Part shown: in pieces, positions 21,959-37,429 of the stretch
Layout: each line of letters starts with the position of its first letter
How positions within the stretch are numbered: the stretch's first letter is position 1
Assembly: GCA_030765055.1 (NCBI GenBank)
Contig: CM060947.1
Span: 52,493,611 to 52,557,610, forward strand
DNA from: Mantis religiosa
Lineage: Eukaryota > Arthropoda > Insecta > Mantodea > Mantidae
Length of the DNA: 64,000 nucleotides
Reading direction: 5' to 3'
Notes under the pieces: generated by a model
What the model saw: the letters and a program-made list of their open reading frames with translations, nothing else
Databases searched by the model: none
Told to the model about the DNA's origin: nothing
Translations under genes and position numbers: made by a program

Positions 21959-24919
21959 ATTCTTTTACTTCTGTACATGGGAAAGAAACGTACACTCTAT
22001 CTAGAAAAATGTGTTACGTATATTGAAATTAATTATAATTTTTATTCTCAAATTTCAAATATTTATTTAAGAATGTTAGTTTAGCACTGACATCTGACAC
22101 CGAAGGTATTAATAGTTTTGAGTTCATCATTAATTGCTTTAACAAGCAGCGAAGCCAGGAAAATAGCGTACACTATTTTGACGGAGAGCCTCCTAAAAAT
22201 CTCTTTAATCACAGAACTAAGTGGTACATTTCTTTATGAGCCTCTCCTCATTTTGCTGGAACAGTCAAATGAAACTTTTAAGTATCACATTTCTAAAGTC
22301 AGCTCTTTCAAACTTGGGTACTAGTTTCTCATATTGATAGCCGAATTTCTGCCAGAAAAAACTGGTCTTTAAACAGATGAAAGAATTGTTTTTCTCTTTA
22401 CAATATTAGCACTACAGATAGACCGTAAACAAAATGCAGTCGGTGTACACATACGCGAGGAGAGCTTTTTCCCCTACTCCCATTCCAACCATCACGTGAC
22501 TCCCACCCCCTCCCTTCCTTCATGCGACAGAGTGCAAACCACACGAAACGCGTGTATTTTAATACTGTTTTGATTTTCAAAGTTAACAGAAAATAATTAC
22601 CTCGGACATGACCTCAAAATCGATCAATAAATATATAGAAGCATAGTTTCTTTAAACCCTAATGAACAATGCAGTGATCTGGCAGAAAATGCAAAAAGTA
22701 ATTGTAAAAGTGAATGCGAAAGCGAGCTAAACAGATGACCGCGCGATGGAGGAGAGGTAATGTAAGCCACTCCTCCAACTGCATTTTGTTCGAGGTCTAG
22801 TTTTACAAAACTTTTATCTTCCTATGTTAGTTTGTGATATAATTGTTTATAAGTTTAGTCCTATACACAGACAGGATAGGACAATATTGGAAATTATATC
22901 GAATTGAGATAAGGTTATTTCCAGCAAGATGGAGCAACGTGCCATACATCTGATGTATGTTACTATAGAATTTTATTTATTTCATAAGCTCTATTATATA
23001 TTAGTATACTATAGATATAAAATCAATATAAAATGATAAAGAACGGACAATTATATTCCACAAATAAATTGAAGTACAATTTAACTATCAATATCTTTAA
23101 CATATCAATATTTTGGCATAGAGTAACTAATAGTCTTGAATGGATGTCAAGAAATTTGAAAGATATTTTAACAAAACACACACGATTTAAAAATTGTATC
23201 AGGGTGTCTTATGTTCTTTGCTGCAGTAGGTTAGGTGGATATTGAGTCCATATGTTTTAAAACCATTTATTGAACGGTAAAATACAATTTCTGAAAGAAA
23301 TTTTGTAAAGAGAAGATTTTGCAAAAATTTAGACAGACCTTTTCTGTTGGGAAAAAAATTTGCTCGTTAGTATACAACTCTCGGTTCGTCAATCCACTCT
23401 TCGTTCCATATACCTGTAGTTGCAGCTTTTTGCATTTTCTTTGTCCTTCATTGTAACTGAATTGTAAACTAGATAATGCTGTTGTTTTAGAAAGCTTAGC
23501 TGTCTCCTCTTAATGTAGTAAATGTGGTAGGCACATAATATCTCCTTCTGGTATGCATCTGTGGAAAGTTTAAAAATCTAAAACTTCAATTGAGCTCTCT
23601 AAAATGTCTATTGCAATACATTAATGTAATTAAAAATCGCATACAATCTTTCAATCAAACATCTACATCTATTTTATATATTAAGGGTGTTGTAATAAAT
23701 AAAAATGTGTTAATTGGATATGCCAAACGTTTCAAATGCTTTTATCTAATTCCTACTAAAATTTTTATTTTGCATTTAATAGAAAATAATCAAGAACTCC
23801 ACATTTAATTTTTTCAAGATGTGCTACAAAAGCAGGATTAGCTTTTATGTGCCTTCTATAATTTTACAGATATGACAATGTTCAATAAGAGTTACCTGAT
23901 TGTTAAACTTTAAAACCGGCTATCTGAGTTTCTGAGTTAATCATTCACGAATATTAATCGGTTAAACGCTTTTACACACGAAGAAGTTTAGTTAATGAAA
24001 GGCACTGACAAAAGTAAATAGTAAATAACAAAAACTTCAATTTTTATATTATTTCCAGGTGCACATGCTTGAAAGATTACACACTGAAATGCTAATTTTT
24101 ATATTTATCAAAATTTTTGTTCTGGAGTTATGCTTTTCAGAGATATACAAAACCCGCCATAATTTTGTAAGTATAATGTTTTGGTATTTTATTCAGAAGC
24201 TTTGTACATACATGTTCTTAAGAAGTAGAAAAATTAAAACACGTTGGCTAGGTTAATGGATTAGAAGATATTTTGTAAAGGACATTGTAAAAGCTACACA
24301 CAGCATTAAGAAAATAGAATCAACATGGAATCTAGACTTGATTTGCAATGAAGCACCCATTTTTGAGGAGAGAACTACAATTGAGTTAAATGATTGAATT
24401 CCAACGTGTTGACACACCAGAGATTCTCCAAAATGTTATTTATTTTTGCCTAGGTTTCCATGGTTACAGCACACGATTTTGTGTACAAGGATCAGTGAAC
24501 CTTCCCCTGCAGCCCCGAGGATAGACAGATTTCTATAAAGATAGCAGTTGTTCTCAAGGGATGTAGACTCGACCCCTCTCATCTTACCACCGTATCAATG
24601 ACCCCACGGGGGTGTATAAATCTAACCCGAGGCTACTTGGCTCTCCCCACTCCAAAACCTCATCACTCTAGGTTTGCTGGTGGACACCGCAGATTCTGAA
24701 AGATGAAGTTTAAATGTGAAAAAAAAAAAAATCTAGTTTTTTTTCTTTTTTTCATTTTTATTCTTCATGATGTACGTAGTATTTAGAGTATTCCATGCAA
24801 AAATATGAAAAGGGATTTCAATACTGCTAATCTTTCCGTTATTAAGACCCGAAATGTTCAGAACTTGGTCAAAATCCCATGTTCAGTTGTACCTCGCGAT
24901 TGCATCATCTATTTTCTTA
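21959..24919. other. AT-rich, one short transposase relic
   Basis: Apart from 22914-22957 there is nothing I can name. An A12 run with following T-rich text sits at 24719-24755. Confidence 0.6.
22914..22957 (+). pseudogene. DDE transposase scrap (YFQQDGATCHTSD)
   Basis: Fourteen codons read YFQQDGATCHTSDV, the second-aspartate motif of the same insect DDE group as 8300-8405. The sequence around it does not continue the protein. The match is very short but specific; chance is unlikely but not excluded. Confidence 0.45.
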
Positions 24920-25090
24920 TAAATTTACGTTCTCCAGCGTTAAGTCATATCGAACGATGAATGAAAGGAATGAAATGATGCTTAAATAAACCCAGGGCCC
25001 ACAGAGTTTAAAAGTTACCAGACATTCATGTTTCGTATAACGGAAACACCCGGAAAATACCTCTCAACCTGACCGAGATTCGAACTCGGC
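24920..25090 (-). repeat. SINE-A, copy 3 (head truncated)
   Basis: The body and B box (GATTCGAACTCGG on the plus strand, 25077-25089) are present. The outer part of the tRNA-like head is missing after 25090. The left end starts at AAATTTACGTTCTCCAGCG without a clear poly-T. This copy is more diverged than the others. Confidence 0.75.
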
Positions 25091-28732
<3,642 letters not shown>

Positions 28733-29721
28733 TCATTTTACATTACTGTAACTGTATTGTCATATCTGACGCACCTGTCTGAATATATCTCGTGGTATGT
28801 GACGAACAGTTAACCTTCTAAGTTCTATTCGTATTACCATAGCGTCTTGCTTGATCACGTGTCCAGAGACCTTAGTTCCAAGCAACTATGCGTTTGTTTC
28901 AATATGTGACGATAGATGGCAGGTTTGTCACGTGTCTAAGAAACACTAGTACCAGACAATTATATCTTAGTTGTGCACTCGCTGGGGGGTGTTGCTCAGA
29001 TGTCGAGACGTTATCAGTATTAAAGTGATTAGAGAAAGACTTGGGGATCTATATTGTTTTTAATACGATTTCATGTTAGTTCACATACACGGAGTTTTTT
29101 TCGCAAAACGCTTTAGTTACTCAGAGGGTTTCGAACCATGTATTTACTGTAAAATCTATTAAATATTTGGATGAAGTACCACTTTACATCGACCTACAAG
29201 ACAGGAAAGGTAAAACGAACAAAATATGCGTTTAAGTTACACAAATATCCACTGGGGTGCGGTTTATAATTTCGAAAAGTCGTTATATTTTGCAGGTTAT
29301 GAATAAATTTGACCCGTCGCGATTATTTTAATTGGAACTTGGTACAATCGTAGAGCACATATCGACTTTAGTGGCATATATCGACCCTTCTCGCCGGCGC
29401 GGTGGAGATCATCACGGGGATGAGCCGAGATTATCCCTTCTACTTCCAACCGAATGTGAAAAGTGTAAGCGGTTCAGAACCTCCCTTCTTTTACACCGTA
29501 ACGAAATCGGCTGTCTTGCATTTTCAGAGATAATGAGAGCTTCGCTGATGACTAGGCATTTCCCACGAAAACCTCTAAAAGTTAATCCAAATGTTAAAGT
29601 AACCATCTTTGTTTAATTATTTCATTTTTGTTTCGTAAAACGCATAGAGTGACTCAAAAAAGCGCTAAATCTGATGTAGCACTCACACATAATTCCATCT
29701 TCGCTCATTGATAGCTTAAAC
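28733..29721. other. No gene seen
   Basis: A 94-codon frame at 29332-29616 has no recognisable motif. Confidence 0.6.
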
Positions 29722-30692
29722 TGTTATTTTTCTGGAAATTAATTGTTCTTTCACACAAGCTGTGTGTAGGACGCACTGTGGAACGATAGAACCAGACTGA
29801 ATAATTCAATGCCATAGCCGGGATTTGAATTACGGATCTTCTGGTCTCCGTCCAGCTGCTCTAAACCATTGAGCTACTATGGCTAACATATCAACTGGAC
29901 AATAGATTCTCCAACTGACTCGTGCTTTTCCCGGTAAACCACTAGGAGTTCTCATAAACACAGGAGACAACTACCTTGATGGCGACTTACTATGCTGTAA
30001 GTACTTTTAAGGCCCGGGCTTTATAGTTCGGACCACTATTAGGTAAAATTAATGGAAATAAATTGTTCTTTCACACTAGCTGTATGTGGGACACGCTATG
30101 AAACGGTAGAGTCAGATTGCAAAATTCAATGCCATAAAGCCCCGGCCTTAAAGTACTTACAGTATGATAAGTCGCCATTAAGGTATTTCTCTCATGTGTT
30201 TATGAGAACTTCTAAGTGGTTTACCGGGATAAAACACGAGTCAGTTGGAGAATTTATTGCCATATCGGCGCGTTGGCCATAGTAGCGCAATGGTTTAGAG
30301 CGGCTGGACGGAAGCCAGAAGATCCGTGATTCAAATCCCGACTATGACATTAAATGTTTCAGTCTGGCTCTACCGTTGTACGTCCTGCACAATTCTAGAT
30401 TGAAAGAACAATTAATTTCCATTAATTGTACCTAATAGTGGTCGGAACTATAAAACCCGGGCCTTAGAGTACTTACAGTATAGTAAGTCGCCATTAAGGT
30501 ACTTGTCTCATGTGTTTATGGGAACTCCTAGTGGTTTACCGGGAGAAACACGAGTCAGTTGGAGAATTTAATATCATGTCGGCACATTGGCCACAGTAGC
30601 TCAATGGTTTAGAGCGTTTGGACAGAAAGCAGAAGATCCGTGATTCAAATCCTGGCTATGGCATGGACAGTCTGGCTTTATGTTATTTTTCT
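29722..30692 (-). repeat. PT tRNA-like retroposon, copy 3 (four-part multimer)
   Basis: The insertion (29734-30680, 947 bp) lies between perfect 12-bp copies of TGTTATTTTTCT (29722-29733 and 30681-30692). Read left to right it is a minus monomer (29734 to about 30053), the start of a second minus monomer (30054-30136), then a flip to a plus part (30137-30424) and a further plus monomer (30425-30680). Head-to-tail periods measured from repeated landmarks are about 316-320 bp. The family's fixed end (TGGAAATTAATTGTTC on this strand) is at the left, so the insertion is on the minus strand. Confidence 0.87.
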
Positions 30693-30745
30693 AACTACGA
30701 GTACAGCCCATTTTAAAATTGGACTGAAATTGCAACTAAGGTAAA

Positions 30746-31314
30746 CAAATGAGGTTTTGAAAGAGTAGAGCCAGAATGAAAAATTCTATGCCGTAGCCGG
30801 GGTTTGAACCACGGATCTTATGGTTTCCGTCCAGCCGCTCTAACCATCTGAGATACTATGGCCAACGCGCCAGCATGACATTAAATTCTCCAACTGACTC
30901 GTGTTTCTCCCGGGAAACCACTAGGAGTTCTCATAAACACATGAGACAACTACCTTAATGGCGACTTACTATGCTGTAAGTACTTTAAGGCCCGGGCTTT
31001 ATAGTTCGGACCACTATTAGGTACAATTAATGGAAATTAATTGTTCTTTCACACTAGCCGTGTGTAGGACGCACTATGAAAGGGTAGAGCTAGACTGAAA
31101 AATTCAATGCCATAGCCGGGATTTGAACCACGGATCTTCTGGTTTCCGTCCATCCGCTCTAACCAATTGAGTTACTATAGCCAACGTGCCAGCATGACAT
31201 TAAATTCAAAATTCCCGGCTATGGCATTGAATTTTTCATTCTGGCTCTAACCTTTCATAGTGCGTCCTACACACGGCTAGTGTGAAAGAACAATTAATTT
31301 CCAAATGAGCTTTT
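30746..31314 (+). repeat. PT tRNA-like retroposon, copy 4
   Basis: The insertion (about 30759-31301) lies between direct repeats CAAATGAG(G/C)TTTT (30746-30758 and 31302-31314, one mismatch). Two minus monomers in tandem (tRNA-like segments at about 30792-30862 and 31110-31180) are followed at 31207 by a flipped plus piece. That piece pairs with the start of the second monomer and ends at AATTAATTTCCA. Confidence 0.85.
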
Positions 31315-32599
31315 ATTTCATGAATACCCTTTCATTGTTGTGATCCCATTCTACATGGGTGAAACACAGCTTCATCTTACGCAGAGGCCTCTTCATCAAG
31401 TTCCTAACGTATCATATATCTACGACATGAGACCAACAGCTTTACTTCGCTTCTAAGGGAAGCTATGCTAAGAAAGTTAACACCCAAAAAACATCAGTCT
31501 TTTCCGCCGGTTTTGAAACCGGGACCTCCTCCTACATTACGGAGGCCGACACACTAAGGTGTTCACAGCACTAACGCGGAGGTAGCACCTACCACGTGAT
31601 TTATTCCACGTGGGAAAGACATTCTGCTGTCTCCAATCTGGTTTAATTTACATGTGAATTGACTTCTACTGAATGGAGACAGGTAGCAGAAGACCGCATC
31701 GATTGTGGCTAGAGTAAAGTTCGTTGCCACCAAAGGAATATCTTGGAACAAAACAAAATTATTTGACACAAATACTTTGCAACATTTTATAGCAAATTGT
31801 ATCTACATTTTGTCATGAAAATATGTATTTTAATCAAAATCTTAGTTACATATGAGAAAATAAAAGTATTTGTCAAATCTTCCATGTGGAGATTTGCCTT
31901 TAGTATAAATCTTCATTTCGATGAAATTTTAAAACTGTTGTTTTTTAATTATATGTGTTGTTCAAAGACCGACAGACGCACATGCATAAAAATAATTTTC
32001 TACAAACTTTTTATTCATTTGTTTATTTTTCTTAAACTACTCTCAAAATATATTTTCCCATTTAATATAGGTATGCAATTTTTTGCTTAAATACATTCTT
32101 TCCTAACTCCTACGTACTAGAGAAGGCGAACTTTCTCTTCCAATAACATTTTCGCACGCACACGCTTTGATGCACACAATCGCATTATAACTTCATTCAA
32201 TTTTGACTGTAATTAAACCAATAAGAACTATAATTTTACTTTTACTCGCGAAATAGAACACCTCAACCAATCTTTCTTCCTTCTGCTTCCCTGTCTTAGA
32301 AGTCGAACACAGGACTTCTTTAACCTCCTGCATTACGAACACCCTAAAAATCTATTGGACTACTCGCAAGTTCGCTCGCGTATACTACTGCAAGCGTTGC
32401 TCTATCTTTTTGGTAAAGATAATGAAGGTTCTAAAATTATCTCATTAACACGCGAGCACTTCTAGAATTTACCTTGGGAAAGATCGCCCTTCCTTTGTCT
32501 CCGTATTTCTTCACCCGGTAGGTCAGTGAGTGCCATCTACCTAGTAAGTTTGGTACATGGCTGCGTCACAGTGCATCTGACTAAATTTCTGTGGATCCT
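31315..32599. other. No gene; weak tRNA-like patch
   Basis: At 31498-31572 the minus strand has a B-box-like GGTTTCAAAACC after an A-box-like TTAGTGC, perhaps an old SINE head. The T20 run near 32613-32635 sits at the edge of the integrase fossil. The rest shows nothing. Confidence 0.4.
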
Positions 32600-33228
32600 T
32601 ATGTATAAAAGGCGTTTTTTTTTTTTTTTTTTTTTAGATTTTTTGAGAATTTTGCGTTGCTGCCGATTTGGGATACAAATGTTGGTAATCCCACATGTGC
32701 TTTTTTACCACGCCTACATAAGAAATCACCAGGGAAGTTGAGTGTGGTACCATATACCATTTCAGCGGTTGTTACATTGCTTCCTTCCCGAAGTGAACAA
32801 CGCAATCCGACTTGATTGTAGGAAGTGTTTTGCTTCATTTATTATTTGCATTTGCACGAATGGCTGCTTTCAGAGTGCGTGAAACCTTTCAATTGTTCCA
32901 TTAGACTGAGGATGATTTGCTGTAGCTCGTGTCAGTTTGCATCCGCAGATTTTTACAATTGATCGAAATAACTCAGACTGAATCTATGTTCAGTGGTCAG
33001 CGACTATTTCATATGGTGTTCCAAATCTCTGTACATGAACCGAAAAATGCTTGTGCTACCGTTTCTGTTAGAATATTCCGTGGAAGTACTACTTCTGACC
33101 AATTAGTAAACCTGTCGAAGCACTTTAAACAATAAATAAACTCATCAGACGGAGGCATTAGACTAATCAAGTCTATATGAACAATTTGAAAGCCTTCAAT
33201 CAGTGGAATGTTCCATTTGGTGCTTTCA
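32600..33228 (-). pseudogene. Gypsy-type LTR retrotransposon integrase, decayed
   Basis: Minus-strand frames give the integrase core of a Ty3/gypsy pol gene. They read IPLIEGFQIVHIDLI (first catalytic D, about 33190), CLKCFDRFTNWSEV, ETVAQAFF, a broken EIVxD region near 33000, ICGCKLT and QSN(G)TIERF with the catalytic E (about 32890). Further on is SLREGSNVTTAEMVYGTTLN, a stretch well known downstream of the core. Several frameshifts and stops are present. A poly-A run on this strand (32613-32635) interrupts the end. No LTR or reverse transcriptase part is nearby. Confidence 0.85.
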
Positions 33229-33752
33229 ATTTATATATACACAATTTAACTCAAGTAGTTGGTGAACAGAGATATGAGGAATTATCGAAAAAATATGAAT
33301 GGGAGATATATGGAGATTAGAGGAAAGTAATAGAAGATATAGAAAGCCAGGAAATATGGGGAAGTCTAGAAAATATGAAATCACTACAATTTTACAAGAA
33401 AATAAAGTAATGGCTGTGCCTGCTTTTATTTTAGATTCTGAAACATGGACATTAACAAAAGCAGACAAAAACAAGATACAGGCTGCCGAAATGAGATTTT
33501 TAAGAGCAGTAAAGGGAATAAAATTCCAAATGAAAAAAATAAGAGAAGATTTAGAAATAAGTTCTTTAGAAGAAAAAATAATAAATTAAATAAATGAATG
33601 GAGAGAGCATATTGAGAGAATGCCGAGAGATAGGGTCCCAAGAAGAGCTGTACACTATAAACCTAGAGGAAAGAGACATCCGGGAAGGCCTCGAAAACGA
33701 TGGTCAGACATGTTTTAAGCCGGAACAGGCAGCACTGTCTAGCCCTTGGAGT
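33229..33752 (+). pseudogene. Non-LTR retrotransposon ORF2 C-terminus
   Basis: Plus-strand frames read KVMAVPAFILDSETWTLTKA (33408-33467) and KIQAAEMRFLRAVKGIKF. After a frameshift come EWREHIERMPRDRVPRRAV and KPRGKRHPGRPRKRWSDMF, then a stop and the GAA array. The GRPRKRW end followed by a short linker and a trinucleotide tail is typical of insect endonuclease/reverse-transcriptase non-LTR elements. The reverse transcriptase core is missing. It lies against the gypsy integrase fossil, so one insertion has probably cut into the other. Confidence 0.85.
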
Positions 33753-34100
33753 GAAGAAGAAGAAGAAGAAGAAGAAGAAGAAGAAGAAGAAGAAGAAGAA
33801 GAAGAAGAAGAAGAAGAAGAAGAAGAAGAAGAAGAAGAAGAAGAAGAAGAAGAAGAAGAAGAAGAAGAAGAAGAAGAAGAAGAAGAAGAAGAAGAAGAAG
33901 AAGAAGAAGAAGAAGAAGAAGAAGAAGAAGAAGAAGAAGAAGAAGAAGAAGAAGAAGAAGAAGAAGAAGAAGAAGAAGAAGAAGAAGAAGAAGAAGAAGA
34001 AGAAGAAGAAGAAGAAGAAGAAGAAGAAGAAGAAGAAGAAGAAGAAGAAGAAGAAGAAGAAGAAGAAGAAGAAGAAGAAGAAGAAGAAGAAGAAGAAGAA
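33753..34100 (+). repeat. (GAA)116 microsatellite, 348 bp
   Basis: This is an unbroken GAA run directly after the non-LTR 3' end. It looks like the element's tail expanded in place. Pure purine/pyrimidine strands of this length can form triplexes. Confidence 0.98.
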
Positions 34101-34620
34101 ACAAAAACAAATTGGGGACGAGAAGCATATGTATGTAGATTACCGCAATAGGCAAGAGAGAGAAGGGTTAGCTTGGATGAGAACAGGAACAATATTTCTA
34201 TGAAGGATAAGAGGTAGGGAAAAGATAATTTGTGAACTGTGTGGGGGAAAAGAAAGCATAGAACACTATGTAACAGAATACGAAGGATAAGAGGTAGGAA
34301 AAAGATAATTTGTGAACTGTTTGGGGGAAAAGAAAGCATAGAACACTATGTAACGGAATACGAGGAGGTTGCAATGTGGAGAAAAAAGGTTTGGGAGGAA
34401 AAATAGGAGACAGTAGAGAAAAGGATAGCACCTATAAAATGCTAACCGGAAAGGAGGAAAGTAAGGTATGAAGTATTGTTCAGTTCTTGCAGAACTGCCA
34501 GAAATGTAAAGAATATAAGAAAGGAAGATGAGGGTGAAGAATGGGACTAATTAAGTATTCAAGGAGGTATGGAGGTTAAGAGCTACCTGGCAGAGCAGAA
34601 TACCAGGGTGTCAACAAAGT
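34101..34620 (+). pseudogene. Non-LTR C-terminal zinc-finger piece with tandem duplication
   Basis: The plus strand contains IICELCGGKESIEHYV (CxxC...H) twice, because an 80-bp segment (34202-34281) is repeated at 34282-34361. The following text matches the fragment at 16358-16565 (RRLQCGEKRFGRK in one frame). The text to about 34620 continues as a charged, broken tail. It is the end of a non-LTR polyprotein different from the one at 33229. Confidence 0.62.
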
Positions 34621-35299
34621 AAAGACAAATAAATGTAGCTTAAAGTTGTAGATTGTAACATTTTTGATTAATCACAATAAGTAATTCATTAATTCATTCT
34701 AAACAAATAGTTTGAAATATTTAAACAAATTGTTATTTTTAACCAACAGATTCATTTATGACAAGTCATACAAATATTATTTGCTGTAGCACGTCTGTTG
34801 CAACTCATCCTCCGTCTCAACTCAGGTCATGTTGCAATTGCTAGGTCTTGGCTCGCCCACTGCACAGAGTGCCGTTCTCTGTGCAGATACCTGACACACA
34901 CAGTCTTATCTCTACGGGCGCATCTCAATGTATGGATCTTATTATTCCTTAAAGAGCTGGTAAAATCAATAGTTCCCTCTATACTTCAGCTGAATTATAA
35001 TTCACAAATGCCAAGAAACAACACAGTTTTACATGTGAGTTTCCATGACCCATTTATTTCGTTACAATTTATTTCTTTATATGCCTGGAACTTTCAGTTA
35101 TTCACAATTTATAATTTATAATGTTATTTCCGAGAAAAGATTGTTTAAATATCGGTAATAAATTATGCTTATACTGTACCTTTCATACTGTATTTCAAAA
35201 AGTCAGTTTTCAATTCACATGATCTCTTCTATTCTCAAACTATTCACACATAAACTTATTATTCTACAACTTCTTATTAATCCAAGTAAAATTATTAGC
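34621..35299. other. No gene seen
   Basis: AT-rich, no motif. Confidence 0.6.
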
Positions 35300-36002
35300 A
35301 GATAAGATAAGGGGCTTCTGGCGCAGACCCAAAAGGGCAAGATGGCGGCCATGCGCAATCTATGTATTTACGGTGTTTTGACACTGTTTAGAAGTTTTAG
35401 TCAGTGCGCTTAATCTGCTGTAAATTATGATCCTATGTCTTCAGGTATGATCAGGGCTTGTCTTGAGGTATGATTGGGGCTCTAGAGTTAAGAGTTGCAG
35501 GGTTTCTTAGGTAAAGCCTGTTGGTCTGGGAGGTTAATAGCTATGGCACTTAGAGGTTAGGTCTTGAGGTATGATCTGGGACTCTAGGGTTAAGAATTTC
35601 AGGGTTTCTTAGGTAACGCCTGTTGCTCCGGAGCGTGAAAGTTGTAGGATTTAGATGTTAGGTCTTGAGGTATGATCTGGAGCTCTAGTGTTAAGTGTTG
35701 TAAAGTTTATAGTTAAAGGTTGTTGGTCAGGAGGATAAAGACCGTAGGCCCTTATGGCTATGTTGTGAGGATTCAGGTATGGTCTTTTGATTTTAAAGTG
35801 CAGGTTGCTGGTCCAGTGACTAAAGGTTGTTAATCTTAAGGCAAGCCCTGATCATACCTGAAGACATAGCATCATAATTTACAGCAGCTTAAGCGCACTG
35901 ACTAAAACTTCTAAACAGTGCCAAAATACCGTAAATGCATAGATTGCGCATGGCCGCCATCTTGCCCTTTTGGGTCTGCGCCAGAAGCTCCTTATCTTAT
36001 CT
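35300..36002. mobile_element. Foldback element with 161-bp inverted arms
   Basis: The arms 35300-35460 and 35842-36002 are inverted copies of each other with six mismatches in 161 bp and no gaps. They start AGATAAGATAAGG(G/A)GCTTC and include GGGCAAGATGGCGGCCATGC. Between them a 101-bp unit beginning TCTTGAGGTATGAT starts at 35461, 35562 and 35663, with a decayed fourth copy near 35763. There is no transposase and no clear target duplication. It looks like a non-autonomous DNA transposon. Confidence 0.85.
35461..35841 (+). repeat. 101-bp tandem repeat, about 3.8 copies
   Basis: Units contain GGTATGATCTGG, GCTCTAG(A/G)GTTAAG, CAGGGTTTCTTAGGTAA and GCCTGTTG. The period is exactly 101 bp between the first three starts, and divergence increases to the right. 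Confidence 0.88.
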
Positions 36003-37429
36003 ACTTAATTCACATCTACCATTCTGTTGTAGGATATTGTAAATAAAGCGATAGTCTTACTTTTAAAGGTGGAAATTTCATGATCTTTGTGTAACCACGA
36101 GAAAAAAGGAAAAGTATAAGAGTTTGAAAATTCAAACTAATAATAAGGATTTATCTCACAGATAGTTAACTCTACACAAAATATTTGACATAGTAGATTG
36201 TATGTTTTGAGGATATCCACATTTATCGATAACAAATATATGTGTATCTGTTAGGTTTACCAGTTTTGTAAAAGACATTCAGAGTTAAGACGTCTTTCAG
36301 CAGATACTTCCAGGAAGTTCCTACTATAGATACCATTCGTCAAGGAATATGTGACTTATATAGAATTTGAATAAAGATAATTTGATATATTTTTGAGAAA
36401 ATGGATCATTTTCAAAACACATCCTACCAAAAGGATATTTTAAGATGAGGGATTTTTTTAAACTTCCTCTCCTATACTTGAAGGATGCTAAATTTAAATG
36501 TTAAATTTGGTAGTTAAACTAATTTTCTTTTTTGAGCTATGCTGTGTTCACGCTCACATATAGACAGAGATTTTGGGGTTCAGATGTCGCATTGTTGGTG
36601 ATATTTCTACATCGTTTTCTTGGCTACACTGCAGCACTACTTTCAGTAAATACGTAATAAAGAAAGTAAATATTGATACTTTTATCTGCTTATTTCGCTT
36701 TTGCAGTACGTTTGAAAAGTGGGGACGAGTGGTTTTGCTTTTATTGAATAATGTTTTCTGTGCTATAAATGTGACAACCATTTCCTGTTAGGTAAATAAT
36801 ACTTGGATTCGAACCGTTGTCCTCCATACGACTATATTAGCAAGTAAACAACATAGAAAGCCCTCATTCGTTGTAAACGAGAACGACGCAGTCTCGTTGA
36901 GGCCACCTCCCCCCACCCTGGATGTTATTGCCTGCTTGTGAATTGATGCCCCCAGAAGAACAAGGAAATCGCTGTTCTGCCAACCCCTCTTAAAATTTCC
37001 CTTACTTCTCCGTCTCCAGGAAATACCCACACTTAACTTGGAGGGCGAAAACTGCTTCTCATAAAGCACGGCTGTAATTTTCCTGTGTCCCCTCTTTTTT
37101 TATCCGGAAATTTGTGGTGACCTGATTTTTCTTCTTCGTGGAGAACGTTTTGCAGCGCGAGAATTTCCTGCATTGGATGTAACACGTTAACGTCGATTGA
37201 TGTATAAACGATTCGGAATTCTCCTGGATAGCGTACTACAGAACTGCATCGAGTTTGGTCGGACTAGCTGTCTCACCCACCACTGCTGTGGTACATTCTG
37301 TAACTACAGGGCTTGAAAATCAACATCGGAATTATTTTTTATTTAAAAAGTCGATTGCAAATACAACCTGCCTACCTATATGTTATTATTTCATTGTAAT
37401 AAACTCTTTGACACCATTAAAAGGAATAT
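36003..37429. other. No gene seen
   Basis: A B-box-like GGTTCGAATCC on the minus strand at about 36811-36825 could be an old SINE head. Nothing else. Confidence 0.5.

Noticed and set aside
33594..34339. Long open frames of poly-Glu, poly-Lys, poly-Ser and poly-Leu
   Set aside because: They are translations of the GAA array with short flanks. The true signal is the non-LTR C-terminus before it.
35461..35841. Telomere- or centromere-type satellite
   Set aside because: There are only about four 101-bp units, confined between inverted arms. No TTAGG arrays were seen.
36788..37069. 93-codon minus-strand frame
   Set aside because: No motif. It overlaps a B-box-like sequence, so it is at most an old SINE.
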